From Seminavis robusta (taxonomy: Eukaryota > Bacillariophyta > Bacillariophyceae > Naviculales > Naviculaceae), in NCBI GenBank assembly GCA_903772945.1, contig CAICTM010000383.1:1-64000 (forward strand): DNA of 64,000 bases, given 5' to 3'. Shown piece by piece: positions 21,407-34,639 of this stretch. Within the stretch, counting starts at the first letter, position 1. The number at the start of each line of letters is the position of its first letter. A program made the translations under genes and the position numbers. The notes beneath the pieces were generated by a model that saw nothing but the letters and a program-made list of their open reading frames with translations, ran no database searches and was not told the DNA's origin.

Positions 21407-23392
21407 TCATTTTATTGAGCTACTGGTCGAAACGAGTATCCTGAAATAACGGAGTTTAGAAGTCGTCGGTGGACTCGACTCAAGTCAGTGTTTGGTGAAT
21501 GGCTTGACACTGGCAACGAAAGGCAACAGTGAGACTTTGGTTTTCTGTGATAAGGCTTCGTACTCGGCAACTTACTCAACTGACTTTTGGTCAACAATAT
21601 GCGGGGCAGTCCTTGCCAGAACTCTTTCAGCATCACTGGCATTGGAGAAAAGGACAAATCCCCAACCGTTTCCATACATGACAAACACACTCTGAAGCGA
21701 GCCGAATTGCAAGAAATACGATCGCAGACTATCCTCTGTCGTTTGCCACGCTAGACCTCCAATGAAAAGCTTGCCGGTCTTTGTTTTCACTGGGCTGGGG
21801 TTGGGGTTGTCGTCTTCCGTCTGTTGAAGTTGTTTAGCGCTATTCTTGTTGGTTCTTGGGGTTACAACATGCCAATCGTCGTCCTTTTTCGCGGCAACGT
21901 TGAGAATTGCAAGCCCAGAATACGTCAGCCTTAGATACGTTTCAGTCGATGACCCCTCCGGTTTGTCATCCCTTCCTTTCACTTTGATGACAGGTTTGCC
22001 TGGAACAGCCAGGTTCCGCCGACCCCACTCCACAAAATTCTTTTCTGAAGCCAATGTTCGAATGCGTAGGAATCCTTCTCTGTCTTTTTCTCCCACTTTG
22101 GCATAGAAAGCCGACCCAATGCAGCCCTCAGAGGCCCAGCTCGAGTAGACGCTGATGCCCTCTTTCACGTTTTGGTGCTGGGCATTCAGGACAACACTGC
22201 AAAAGATTGCAAACTTGCCTTTTGTTTCGAGGTTAGGTGTCTTGACAGAAGTGGATGTTTGTTTGTTCGTGTGCAATGAAGGGGGCGAGGACGGTTGACC
22301 AATGGTACCTCTAAAGCCCTGCTCTCCACCAGTGTCCTTTGGTACATCGTTGCCCAACTGATTTTTACCAGTTGTGGAGGTCTGTTGAGCTTCGCAAGGA
22401 ACCTCTGGGACAGTCAAGCTAGCGGCAACGTCTTGCATGGGCCTTGGTTGCTTTGTTTGGCATGGCACCGACTCTGGCTGAATGTCTGTAGATCCAGAGT
22501 TTGCATCATTGCGGGCTGAGTTTGTTTGCTGCTGCTGATCGTCTGATATGCGCAGCATCTTTTTGATAGCCACAGCAGTATTCACGCATATCTCGTCCTT
22601 CGCGACAGCTTCAAACTGCCCAGCCAATTCACGTCCTTTCGCCGACTGTGAATCAAACGATGTAACATCTCCAACATCTTCACTGCTTCTTCTTGGCGAT
22701 TTGTGGTCGTTCAGATGCCGACCTTGATCTTCTACTGGTTGCGAATAAATTGTCATGTCATCCTGGTTATCATCGTTGGCTTGCTGAGACGGATTAGAAG
22801 AGATGGTTTGAACTTCCATTTCATGTTCTTCATCCTCATAAACAGTCCTGGGTGGTCCACCCAAGCAATCATATTCCCACGACATGACTACGTTGGCATT
22901 GTCAATGAGTACTTTGGCCACTACATCTGGCCGGTAGATTATGACAGTGAAAACTCCAATGTCGCGAAGCCTTGCCAAGGCATAGCTGTAGTCACCATCT
23001 GAAGTGATGAGGACCACACATGCTTTTGCTCCTCTGGAAGCTCGTTCCCAAGCAAAGCAAAGCATGTCCACAATCAGCTTTTTGTCCAAAGTTTCTTTTC
23101 GATTGCGACTGGGACAGTCCACAAGAGTGAATCCACTAAGGTCAAGTTCTGTCCTTGGTGCCGTGGATTCTGTAGGTTGTCGAGAATCGTAGTAGAGCCT
23201 CTTCTCCACAATGCGTCCATACTTGGCCACCTTGTTTCGGATTTCTTCTGTGGCTGTGCTGGTTGGACACCATGCAGGTATCCTTACATTCTCAAAGTCC
23301 CAGAAGACCGCCACGTCTGCTGTGCCCATGACGGGAAATTCGGCGGGGGCGCCATGATCAGATTGTCGGAAGAGAGTACTAGAATGTTGCAT
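21407..23392 (-). CDS. NYN-domain / RRM fusion protein A2
   Basis: This is a near-perfect copy of A1. The main exon 21576-23392 has the same 605 residues except one Glu to Gly change in the linker (SAKER becomes SAKGR). The short terminal exon 21407-21440 is conserved with the same donor and acceptor. All NYN acidic residues and both RNP motifs are intact. If this is a real duplication and not two haplotypes joined in assembly, the cell carries two almost identical proteins. The orphan exon downstream of A1 is cut off here at the breakpoint. Confidence 0.8.
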
Positions 23393-24034
23393 TGGAAAGG
23401 TGGAGACACCTTGTGAAATGGAAGTTTACCAGCTTTGGCGACACGAACTGGGAAGAAGGAAACTCTTATCAGCTGCGTTAGTCACAGAAGCTTCGAAGAC
23501 AAGGCGACATGGGTTTGGCGTAGCAACATGACGTTATACGGTAGCTGGAAGTTGCTCAAACATGGTTGATGAAAATTTCGGTTGCGTAAGATCTCGCAGC
23601 ACTGGACGCGTTGGAGTGTACGACTGTTCTAGCTAGCTAGTACCTAGTACTAGTATTCTCACGACTTCAAGTTAGTTCTCAAAAGCTTTAGCCAGCTGAG
23701 CCAGTTGCATACGGTAACCAAGAAGGGGAACTGGATCGTGGGGTTTTTGGTCTTGAAACCTTCTGCCAACAACCCGATTTTCAGTCTACACGCCAATTAG
23801 CCAGCGAGAGGATGATGGTGCAGCACAGCACTGTACGGAACACACTGGCTGTGGCTAGCTAGAACATGGATGCTGCCAAAGCACGCTCAGCTGAGTTCGT
23901 GATGATGCGTGGAACAGGGTGCTCAAAAAACGCGTACGTGTTATTTCTCTGGAAGGGACGATGGCAACCTGGTATTGCATCGAGCCTTCGGGGAGCTTTC
24001 TACAAGCAGAGCTGAATTGATACAGTTAGGTCAG

Positions 24035-25650
24035 CTACCGGTATCCCAAACATCTACGATGGACTCCTTTATAAGTTGGGAGAAACAAAGGATCTTTTGC
24101 AACTTTTGTGGGGCGATAAGTGACTTCTCTGCTCGATGCACCAATGGTGGTTCCGTTCTTCCTACCTCTGGTATTGCTTGACGCTATCATAGAAGACAGC
24201 CAGTGAGAGTTTGCTTTACGGAAGGAAGAAAAAGGACACTTTGAGCAACTATGAACGTACTCTATCGACTTCTTGTCCACGAAATGATGACCCGCATTTT
24301 TCAAGACAATCTCTGCATCATTGTGGTTTCGAAAGAAAACAAAGCCAAAACCACGGCCCTCCATTACAGCAACCTTATCCAATGGGCCAAACTGAACAAA
24401 GTAGCTGCGCAAACTATCTTCCGTGGTTTGCCATGCCAAGCCTCCAACAAACAGTTTCCCAAAGCTGGACTTGGACGAGAGGTGGGGGCGGAGGAAGTGA
24501 CAGACCCGTCATTCTCTGCTTTCTGCTTGTTGGTTTTGGTTAAAACCAACGTCCAATCGTTTGCCGTTGCAGCAACGTTGGGCTTCAAAACGGCGAGGCC
24601 GGAGTAGGTCAGTCTCAGATAGGTTTCCAGTGACAAAGTTTCAGCTTTTTCGTCGCGATCTTTGACTTTGATCACTGGCTTGCCAATTGCAGTTAGATTC
24701 CGCCTTCCCCACTCGACAAAGTTTTGACGTGTTGCCATGTTGCGGATGTGGATGTAGGCATCTCGATCCTTCTCTCCAACCTTTGAGTAGAAAGTTGAAG
24801 CGATATTCGCTTCTTCCGCCCAGCTTGAGTACACACTGATGCCCTCCTTCACATTTCGATGCTGACCATCCAGGACAACACTGAAGAACAACGCAAACTT
24901 TCCACGTGTTTGAACGTTGGGCTGCTTTGCAACAATCGGCCCACTGGAAGAAGACTGGTTCTCGCCATCATCTGCACTGGAACCAGGGTCATAATATGTG
25001 AGCTTGCGCACGACACTTGGCACCTTGTCTTGAGTTCCAGTTGTTTCATGGTCATCTTCTTCTGAAGCTTGTGGAGGTCCACCCAAGACATCATATTCCC
25101 ATGACATGACTACGTTGGCATTGTCAATGAGAACCTTGGCTACAATGTCAGGGCGGTAGATTATGACAGTAAAAACTCCAATGTCCCGGAGCCTTGCAAG
25201 GGCATACGAATAATCACCATCTGAAGTGATGAGAACCACGCATGCTTTTGCACCCCGCGATGCTCGTTCCCAGGCAAAACACAGGACATCAACAATCAGC
25301 TTCTTGTCCAACGTTTCTTTTCGATTGCGAGTTGGACAGTCCACAAGCGTAAAACCACTGAGGTCAAGCTCAGCGCGGGGTGCAGTGTACTCTGTGGGCT
25401 GTCGAGAATCATAGTAAAGCCTCTTCTCAACAATACGCCCATATTTCGCTACCTTGTTACGGATACCCTCTGACGCAGTGGTGGTGGGGCACCAAGCTGG
25501 AATCCGTACGTTTTCGAAATCCCAGAAGATGGCTACATCTGCGGTTCCAAGAGTTGGGAAGTCAATGAGGTCGCTGTTCGAAGCGGTTGCCGGTGTTGCT
25601 GGTTGCTGTCGCCTAGCTGTTGCCGACGGCGTAGCTGGTGCAACGTCCAT
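24035..25650 (-). pseudogene. NYN-domain / RRM protein B2, frameshifted
   Basis: A copy of B1 with the same start and an intact NYN domain and middle block. One base is missing near 24478: GGACGAGAGG here, GGACGGAGAGG in unit 1. This shifts the frame just before the RRM, so the product would end in an unrelated 37-residue tail (SAPTS then RPSPALGNCLLEAW). The RRM is still readable in the other frame down to 24261, and the terminal exon at 24035-24167 is preserved. A Pro to Thr change also occurs nearby. The single indel could be a sequencing error; otherwise this is a young pseudogene or encodes an NYN-only protein. Confidence 0.75.
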
Positions 25651-26061
25651 TGCTCTTTGGCGATATTCTGTTTACCGTGAATGTTCCCAGATAAGCAAGG
25701 GTGCTTTTTGCGCATGCATCCAGCAATTGGCCAGTGTGAGCGTAGGGGAGGAGGGGAAACGGTGAAGTTCTGTAAAGAGCACCGCAGGAAACCTGTGAAA
25801 ATGATGGCCAGCATCTGCCAACCGTGAGCGAAGAACAGAGCCTCGGAGGCGAGACCGTATCCGCATGACATGTGCATGAAAATTTTGTTTTGTTGTTGAA
25901 ACGCTGCGACGCGAAATTGAGGTAAATCGCGCAGCCAAATGGATTTTATTGTAAGCCAGTAAGCCAGCAAGAGCGGTTCTGAAGCACTGCCGTAGCACCA
26001 AGAAGTGGCTGGACCTGTATGCATACATGAAAGCTTCTGCCAAAGGTCAAGCTGAATTTCT

Positions 26062-26584
26062 TGTTGGGGATTCGCGATTAGGGATTGAACCTGTACCTCT
26101 GTACTAGAATTTATGCCAGAGAAATAGCATGGAATAGCCCACCCACTTTTTCAGTAGTATCTCAATAGATAACAGTAACAACTAAGAGAGCTTAGAGCAA
26201 CAAACATACTACTGAAAAAGCGGTCTACTAATCGAAAAGCGAGAGGAGCTATCGAAGCAACGAAGCAACGAAGCGAACGGTAGCAAGAGGAGCGAGTATC
26301 GGCCGACGCCGAAGCCGACGCCGAACGCGACAGCGAGACGATAGAGACCAAGACTGTCGAAGCATCGACAGAAACAGCGAAGCCCTTCAGAGCGACTGGA
26401 GGCAACGTGACGATGCAAGAGATCCGAGGCCGGATAGCGACGCCGCAACAGGAGAAGCCTGTCGAACGAACGAAAGCAACGAGTGAAGGATCCGAGGACG
26501 GATTCGAAGAACAAGATCGGACGACGAGACCGTCATGCCAATAGGAGCTGCAGTCCACGACGATGCAGCAGCAAGAGTTTCATC
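26062..26584 (+). mobile_element. Partial copy of the copia-derived element, cut by the gap
   Basis: The LTR (from TGTTGGGGATT) and the first ~370 bp of interior are repeated, with short deletions in the LTR (for example GCCAGAGAAATAG against GCCAGCAGAAATAG) and in the interior. The sequence stops at the N run, so the 3' LTR is not seen. Confidence 0.85.
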
Positions 26585-26609
26585 NNNNNNNNNNNNNNNN
26601 NNNNNNNNN
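26585..26609. other. Assembly gap of 25 N
   Basis: The gap joins the interior of the copia-derived element to the 3' end of a duplicated GPCR locus. Its true length and the adjacency of the two sides are unknown. Confidence 0.99.
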
Positions 26610-29600
26610 CTTCTTGGCCGCTTCTACATGTGGCGAGTACTGTTGTCCGCCGCGAGAGGACCGACGTCTCTTGGAAGTGGACTGCCTTCTCCTTCTGTCG
26701 GGTGCCGCAGAGGACGAGTTTTGCCTTGGAGGTAAGGTGCCTCGGTTTCGCTTGTTTGTCAGAAGCTGCGGAGGAAGACGATGAATCGCTGCAACGAAGG
26801 GCCACTGTGGAAGATGCATCTTCTTTTCTGGTGAGGAGGTTGGCCGGCGAGGCGATCGTCGCTTCGTCTACCAGCAGCCGACCCGTTCATGTTGTCGCTT
26901 TCGTCATGAAAGCTCTCATTTCCAGTATCGTCCGTAGATGTCCGTGTGTGGAGTAACTGCTATCCTGCAGAGCCTTCGCGTGCTTTCACTGCCTGTTCTT
27001 GAACGCCTCTAATATTTCGAATCCGACTGCAGCATAGGAAAGATGATCATTCCCTTGCGGTAAGCTTGATGGAGGTAATCTGGATCGCGTCGACACTGTA
27101 GAAAGCATAGATTGTCGAGATTCATCCTCATGGACTTCTTTGATTCATCCTTCAGGATTTCTTTGATTCGTCATGCATCCTTCCAGAAGCTCCTCCCTGT
27201 CCTCTCTCGCATCCTCGTTGTCGTCACAGACCGATGAAAAGGTGGACACGTTGATTCCACCCCACGACTCACGGTCTCCGCCCATGACATCTACAGGTTT
27301 GTCAAACGGCGGCTTTGCAGACAAGCCAGGAATGTAGTTTGTCGTCCTTTCCTCCTCGTCCTCGTCTTCATCTTCTTCGTCACACTCGGGAGTCGCAGAT
27401 GGCGGACGAGAGTGAGTGGAAGCCCGTGACACACTTGCCAAGTTCGAAGACAGGTTCGCGTTCGCCCACGAATTGACCGAGTTTGTGTCGGGTAAGCTGT
27501 GTTGGCTCGTTCGGCTCAAGTTGGCTACGGCAGCTCTGCCATGATAGATTTCAGGAATGTTCGAATGCATCTGTGTACTGACGGAAGAATTCAAGAAGGA
27601 CCGTGACAAGGGAGTGTTTTGACCAGAGTCAGAATGGCGTGAATCTTGCAGCCGTCGTTGGGGTTCCCCACGCCGCAGAGACGAAGAGTTGCTCTCCTCC
27701 AACTCGCTCTTGTGTCAACGTGATCTCCTTTGCCGAAGAGATCGAAGAGTTCTTATTAGTACTTCGTCTCTTTGGATCTTTTTCTCGGTCGCTTTGTTGC
27801 AATATTTGTGTTGGCTGGTTGTTGGTGAAAAGGTGTGCAGATCCATTCATGGAGACCTGGCCACTCCCTTGGAAGCTGCTGTTGACTCCCGGGGAATAGG
27901 CTGTTGTGGATGTGAATTGTGAGCTCAGTCGAGAGATTCGTCGACTTTCGCGAGTGGTGGAGAAACTCTGAATGGCTTGTCCGATTGCGGCTTTGACAGC
28001 TTCGGGTTCTGCTGCTTCCAAGTGGAAATGGGCGTTGTATATGAGATTGCCAAATATCAATAGCACCACTGCAAGATCGTTCCTGGTACCATTCAAGTGT
28101 TTCATCATGTTGTTAGTGAGCACTTTCGGAGCATTCTTGCAAGCGACTGTACAGTTGCACCAAGACATAAAGGGCACCACTTACATCCAGAGATCACAGA
28201 CCGACAAAAAAAGATGTCGAGGATTGCTCCCAATGAGACGAGGATGGGCACTCCACAAGGAAAATGGCGACAAGAAATAGAAAGCAACAGGAGTTAGAAT
28301 GACAATGAAATATTAAAAGGAAGCGCACAGGTGAACGTTGACTGACAACATACCTGAAGATTGGAAATCATGGCAATACTCAAATACTTGGATTCCGAAA
28401 ACTTGGAAGGGATATTTCTGGCCACATAGCAGAGGTAGCACGCCGTCCCCACAAGCCAAGGCAAGTGCGGCAATGATCCTCACCAAAATCAACCCAATCT
28501 TCGCCTGTGCAATATCCTTTCCAACGGTGCCCCAAACTGGTCGGCACTAATGACAGTTCGTGTCCACTCGAGGGGTGACAGTAGGTCCATACAATGAGCA
28601 CAAAGACTCACCAACAGCACCAGGCCAATGACCGCAATGGTTTCCTGAAAGGTGACGGATATTTTCCGAGCGGTTCCGGGGGTGGCCGCCGACTTGAAAA
28701 TGCTATATATACATTTGGAATGGAATGGAAGTTTGTGAGAGAATATGACAAGGCAAGCAGCGGACGCCTCAGCACTCCTCCGTAGAGACAGACTACCCAT
28801 AAACACGTCGAATCTTGGCAAACAGAGCTACCAAATGTAAACTGAATCAACCGAGTACCAACCAAGAAATCGCCATGCATGCCGGCACAGATCCCTGTCC
28901 ACTCATTCTTGCGCCATTGGCCAAAATAGTGGCTACCGACACGGCGCTCCGACGAGCACCAATGCCAAAAAGAAGGGTTGACTGATGCGCACTTGCGTAC
29001 TGTCCTTTTGCCAAAACAACCAAATGGCACACAGTACCATGACGGCAAGATTAATGCCCAGCATGGTGTAGGCAATCCATTTCAGTGTGGGTGGGATCAT
29101 GTTGGTATTTTCGGGCACTTCCAGACTGCAATCGACACCGGTCCATTTGTTGGATTCGCAGACACAAACACCCCGGGCATTGGCACTCCCGTGATTGGGA
29201 TCGCAGGGCAATTCGCAATTCTCTCCGGCTGTGCCGACTGGACAAAGTTCCTTTTGAAAATAGTAATGATAGAGTGCATCCAAGGTGGCATTGCTGACGG
29301 CGGCGTAACACTTTCTCACGTCATTCCTCATGCAAGCATGAAGATCAAATCGCATGGGCCATACCTGTTTATAATATAAAACAATATAATGGCAAAACAT
29401 GATTGAACCAATCAAGCAAGCCATACGTTTGAACAACGGAGCACGTACCAAATATGTGTATTGAATGTTCTCGCGTGACTTCCAAATCGGTGGCGAGGAT
29501 GCCATAGCGCAGCAAAGAGTTTCTATCTTGATTCGTCGCGTACAAACATCCAACGGTAGCAACTTAGGGCACCGTGCAGGATGGTGTTGGAGGAAATATT

Positions 29601-30640
29601 ACTGACACCGCCTCTTAACTATTGACTCGTTTATTAATCATCTATTCCGGTTTGCATGCATATTCATGATGCAAGCGACGAACGACGAGATGGTGCAGTT
29701 TTTGAGTTGAGCTGCTACACAATCTTTAACAACGGGCGTGTACGGGCGAAGAGCGTTGTAGTACTGTCCTTGAACCTGCTATTCCGAATGTGTAACACAC
29801 TTATTTTCACCCATATGAAACGGAGCGTCCTCAATGCAAATACGGTCCCGTCCGGAAACGCCAGACACGAGGAAATTGGACCCACTCCGAATCTGTGAAT
29901 GCTGCTGTTTTCAAGCAGTGTCAATTAAGTCCTTGTTTTGCCCATGTTTGATCGACACACAGAACTAAAACCAAGAACTTGACGGTACTCATGCGTCAAT
30001 AAGCTGCAGTTTTACCTCAACCAGACCTTACGGTGTAAAGTCGGTAGCCCAGAGCCATATCGTAGCTGACAAGTCGGGCGAGTTGGCAAGTCAATCAGTC
30101 GCCGACATGACATCGAACACATTGACGACAGCTCTTCCAGCAGGTGATCTTTTTCTATTGATATTGCGTTAGGCGGTAATTGCACCTATCGTGCCGATAC
30201 CTGGTCAATTGCGAAAATTCGAGCTCGCGACGGTGTCTGCGGACATCAGGCGAGTGACTTTAATGAAGTTATGGACTTTCCGCAGTCTGTACATTGTCGT
30301 CTTGTTGAGCCAATAGACGTACAGCACTCGTTGAGCAAGTCCAGTCTAGGAATATCGGGGCTGAAAGCCACCATAAAGAGACTCGGCAGACTATCCCAAT
30401 CCCCAGCGTTGTCTTCTGCACCCTCGCGTCAGAACGGTGGAGCGATGCACAGGAACTCCACGCTACCCAGCGAGTAAAAATAGTGCAGACGGAAGCAGCT
30501 AAAAGTTTTGTTGGGGTTGAACATGTTGTATGAATGAGAAGGGGACGAAGCAGGAGGGCAACAGCACAAGAACAGACATAGCAGGACATGTTGTAACCTC
30601 AAGGGAGATTGGCTGGATCTGCCGCTACCATGAAAGGACG
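26610..30640 (-). pseudogene. Decayed copy of the class C GPCR gene
   Basis: The sequence follows the intact gene at 35704-39432 exon by exon but with many indels and substitutions. The C-terminal tail and TM7 part lies at about 26610-28070, TM segments at 28370-29080 and the EGF-like part at 29100-29370. Single-base indels break the tail frame (CTTGTGTCAACG here, CTTGGTCAACG in the intact copy). From about 29520 to 30270 most of the first exon is unrecognisable, apart from islands such as CCAAGAACTTGACGGTACTC. The signal-peptide end returns in altered form at 30270-30640. No full protein can be made. Confidence 0.85.
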
Positions 30641-32470
30641 CCATGGTCAGGTAGTTTGTTGCCTTCTTCTTAGTTGAGATAAGATATCTAGAGTATGAAT
30701 CTCACCTTGTCTGACCCCGGTTAATAGTTACGACAGGAGTTTCGCGTGTGTGAAATGGTGCGAGCGCGGAACTGAGTGACTGATGCAATGCCCTCAACGA
30801 TTCTCTCTGGTTAGGGTATCTATTCACACTTCTTTGAGGTGCGCTTGTACCTAAGTGTGCAGAGTTTGTGGTGGGTTGGGCGTGCTATTGATGTGTCTTG
30901 TCGATGTTCAGCCTGTTCTCTCTCGAGGTACATCTCACGTGACAGGCGATATTGCGGACAATCATATCCGTGAGTTTTATACAATCTTTTGTGTTCTGTT
31001 GGACACAATAGTTTCTACGTCAGTAGAGATTGGAGATAATCTCCACTGGCGGTCCTCAGAGCAGATTCAGCTATGTGTCCCAAGCAAAACACCTGTGTGG
31101 ATTGGCTCGCATCATTTGGGAGCAAATATCTACTTAATGGAGGCACATCTTCTATCGTTTTAAGCGACACTAGGGATTATATTATGCTGTCTCGCGATTG
31201 AGAGATCATGCGAGCGTCCTGCGCGCGACACCCCATGGTACCCCTGTGAGTTCGGTATCTGCCACTCCTGGGAAATCAAACGCAACTTGATAATTGTGCT
31301 GTTTTTGGCCCGGCTCCTGTTCGAACTGGAGCTAGCTTGAGATGCATGACTGTGGGCTATCAGAGTGGAAATTGCTCCACTAAGTACAGGAGAGCATTGG
31401 TCCAAATGATTCGAGAATCCTCTCACATCAAATCTCTCCGTCTGTGAGGACAGTTGAGCGCGGCATCAGCGCGCGGCTGGATCCCGAGCCGCCTTGATCC
31501 ATTCTGAACCAGTGCAAGAAGAGTATCAATTCGTCTGCTGTTACTTCTATCTGTGCTGGTATAAGTCGGTAACAGCAGCTCATCGATACATGGTCACAAA
31601 GAGAACAGCAGGTCTTGAGAGCGCATCCAGACTGGCAACCCGGATGGGATGGTGCGACTGTCCTTTACAACGCAGGAAGTGGATGTAGTAGACCACGGAG
31701 ATTAGTCATCACGTGAAGGCTGCCAAATCGACCTCTCACACATTATATACTTAGAGGTTTCATTACAGCCGGAAAGAGCTAGAGCACAGGGTAGTAGCCT
31801 CGAGAATACGATGCCTGGTACATGCGCAGTATGCAGGACCTCCCCTTTCTAGGCACAGCACTTAGATAATGGGACCCGTAGCCAGGTGCCAGTGATATTT
31901 CAGGCTTTCCTTCGGATGAATGTCCTTCAGTCCGTGCGCAATGTCACAACTCCTCGGCGTGAACACTAAGCCGGGAAATTAACCGCTACCAAAAGTCAGA
32001 AATTCAGGTTCCCTCAATAGCCCCGGGAATCGCTACGGCGCGAAAACAATCGAATTTCGATGGATTAAGTAGAGCTATCCCCCACGGATCGATACATAGT
32101 CGCACGGTCGATTGAGGTATGAATCACAATGCGTGCATGTCGTCCTACTAAACAAAGACTCAGGGGCGGCGCTACCAACACATCAGAGACAAAGTGTATG
32201 GATGCCTGGCTACCGGTAACGGTACCAGTACCAGTACAAGTACAAGTCGATGTGAGAGACGGAGCCTGTACGGCAAGTGACGCCTGACCAAGCAACACCA
32301 AACCCTCGTTCCGTGTTTGGGTGGACGACGGCCATCTGCTGTAGGGCCTGTGCGCCTTGACACAGCGTGTGGGCAAACACAGTCGCGCTTGCACGTATGC
32401 GTCATGTAATCTGGCTAGCTTAGGATGGGTGGAGCGCAGAAGCCATCTGAACATCCATCTTCCCTGCTAC
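26610..32470. repeat. Segmental duplication B, copy 1 (decayed)
   Basis: It matches 35746 onward. Beyond the GPCR the likeness continues in patches: GTGTTCTGTTGGACACA near 30990, GTCACAAAGAGAACAG near 31595 and ACCCTCGTTCCGTGTTTGGG near 32303. Each has a partner between 39655 and 40455. Confidence 0.75.
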
Positions 32471-33780
32471 TGACTGGGACGTATGTCTTCTCATGTCTCA
32501 CTGGACCCTGGCTGCCCTGTTCATCCCTTTCTCATTGATAACGAGTGGGCACTCCTTTGAGTAGCTGCATCTGGTGGTGGTGATTCACATGTGGCCTAAG
32601 CTACTTCCCTCCTCCAAAAGAAGCAATTGAGAACGAAGCAATCGCATTTGAGGTGAGTAGCTGCTCATGTAAGTCAGCTTGTGAGAGCATCATTCCGCGC
32701 GAATCTACGTAGCCTTCGGCGAGCACGTCTCGACGGAGAAGTAATGATGTAGAATTCTCTGGTCACGAACCACCACAACAAGTGAAGCACCAGTGCGCTA
32801 TGCGTCTCCCTGGCTGGGACTGCTGGTAAGCACAAGAGCGAAATCCCTTTGGAGCAGTCTAGCTGAGACCCCTTGCCTGCGAGGCTCTTTGCGCTCACAT
32901 ACGGAGATGTGGTGAGCACTTGGGATTAGAATTATTGAGACTTCCGTGTACCTGCCCTCTTACGCGCGCGTCGATTGGCCAACCAACATCTGGGTGCACC
33001 AGTGCGTCTGGCTTGGGCGGTGTGAACCGTGTCAAAGTAGAGACGCAAAACTCTTCGCCCGCAAAGACAGCGTCATTTCAATCACCCAGCAAAGGAATAC
33101 ATAGCCAGGCATCAAAAAAAGGCACAAAGCGTAGGAATCTGAGAACCAATAGGCCTATGCATCTAGTAGGCGATAATAGTGAGTGGCTGCTCACATTAGA
33201 GACACACGGGCTCCAACACCGAGTACACGTCTACCGATACTCTTCCTTGCCTAGCGTAAGCTGGGCCTCAGGAAGCTCTAGTCGTGTTGCTTACACAAGA
33301 CCCCAGCACGCTTTGACCGCGTTCACGAACTTTATCATAATAAAGCATTAGGGCGTCCAGAAAGTGGACTGCTCCGCGCAATGCGGCGCGCCTTAAATAT
33401 CAGTGATCCACCAAACGAGCATCAGTCACCTGATCAGTCACACGCAGAGAACACAGCGAACACACGCACTCATGGAGTTATACACCATCGGATTGAGCCC
33501 CACCGTTCGTCTCGCCTCACGGAACATATATCCTCAAGCATAGACCATGTGCGAAACTGCGACGTCACCTGCTGCGACACCAAGTTGTAGCTTTAGGTAG
33601 ACAAGCTCTCAAACGTGTAGAAAGTGGGTCCTGAATCTATTGTAAGCAATGGAGAGTCTTTTGGTTGTGAGGTCACCGTCGCATCACTCTCATTCATTGA
33701 ATGACCTGCTACTGAGCGATAATGCTGCAAGTGATTCCAATTCCCCATACATCGAGGTCATGTGGAGCCGCGATAGCATT
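30650..33780. other. Long non-coding stretch, mutated flank of duplication B
   Basis: No frame with coding character was found. The first ~1.8 kb is the diverged partner of 39430-40460. The rest, to 33780, holds no gene, RNA or element that I can recognise; the short open frames there have random composition. Confidence 0.5.
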
Positions 33781-33789
33781 CGTAGCCTC

Positions 33790-34300
33790 CTAGACCTCTA
33801 AGCTTGGACTTCATGGCGTCGGTACAGAATGTCACCTGGATGGTGGGTGCACCTGTCTTGAGAATGTTCTCATAGGTGCAAGTCGACTTGTCATAGATGA
33901 ATGACTTTGCCTTGTACTCGCTCAATTCCAAAGCATCGTATTCTTGGGCTTTGGGATCAGCAATGGATACTTGGAGTGTTGGCTTGTCGGCTTGGTAGGT
34001 GCCTGACTTGTCATGGTCTTAATAGCCAATGAAGCCAGTGGCCAATCATTCCACTCAGGCTTGATCCTTAGGTCCTGGTCAATGTGTGTCAGGGTCTCCT
34101 CAAAAAGGAATTAATGCCTGGTGTCAGCCTGTCCATTTGGGTGGAAGAGGAACTGACGCTTGGAGCTCTTGTTCTGGTTCCTGTAGTTGTTGCCTCCTTC
34201 TCTTGGTGGCTTCTTCTGAGGAATGGAATCCCCTACCCCCCCTAGAAGGGTATCTTCCTCCACCACGACCACCTCTTCCTTGAAATCTGGCAGAATCCAC
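33790..34300 (-). mobile_element. Possible retroelement gag fragment, minus strand
   Basis: The minus strand reads IADPKAQEYDALELSEYKAK and YENILKTGAPTIQVTFCTDA, and further up IKPEWNDWPLAS. A glycine/arginine-rich run lies near 34230-34290 (FQGRGGRGGGRYP). Stops and frameshifts interrupt it. An RGG tail after such a region suits a gag-type nucleic acid binding protein, but I cannot name the family. Confidence 0.35.
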
Positions 34301-34639
34301 AAGATTGTCGATAGAGAGCCGACAGATCCAGACAACTGTCAGAGCCAACAACAAGCGCGAAAGCCATAGTGCAAGCGCAGGGACCAAGGACGGGTACCAA
34401 CCAAGGAAACAACAGCAAGGAAACGGGTTTGGAACGGCAGCATACCGCACGAAGTGTGAAGCAATAGCGCCCGACCTTGCAAGATCCTTAGCAATAGTTT
34501 TAAAACTCCCTAGCCAGGAGTATAATTTGAAGTTATCGCCCCATAGCCATAAGACGAATAAAGTAGTCGGACGAGAACTTAAAATAAAGAGCTAGCCAAA
34601 TAAAAAAGAAAATTGAAATAGTCCACCTACCGTAGCATA

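Larger units (their letters stand above)
21201..26584. repeat. Segmental duplication A, unit 2
   Basis: This is the partner of 14568-19972. It starts abruptly at CGTAGATGGC and ends in the N gap while still matching the interior of the copia-derived element. Its element part carries several small deletions relative to unit 1. Confidence 0.95.
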
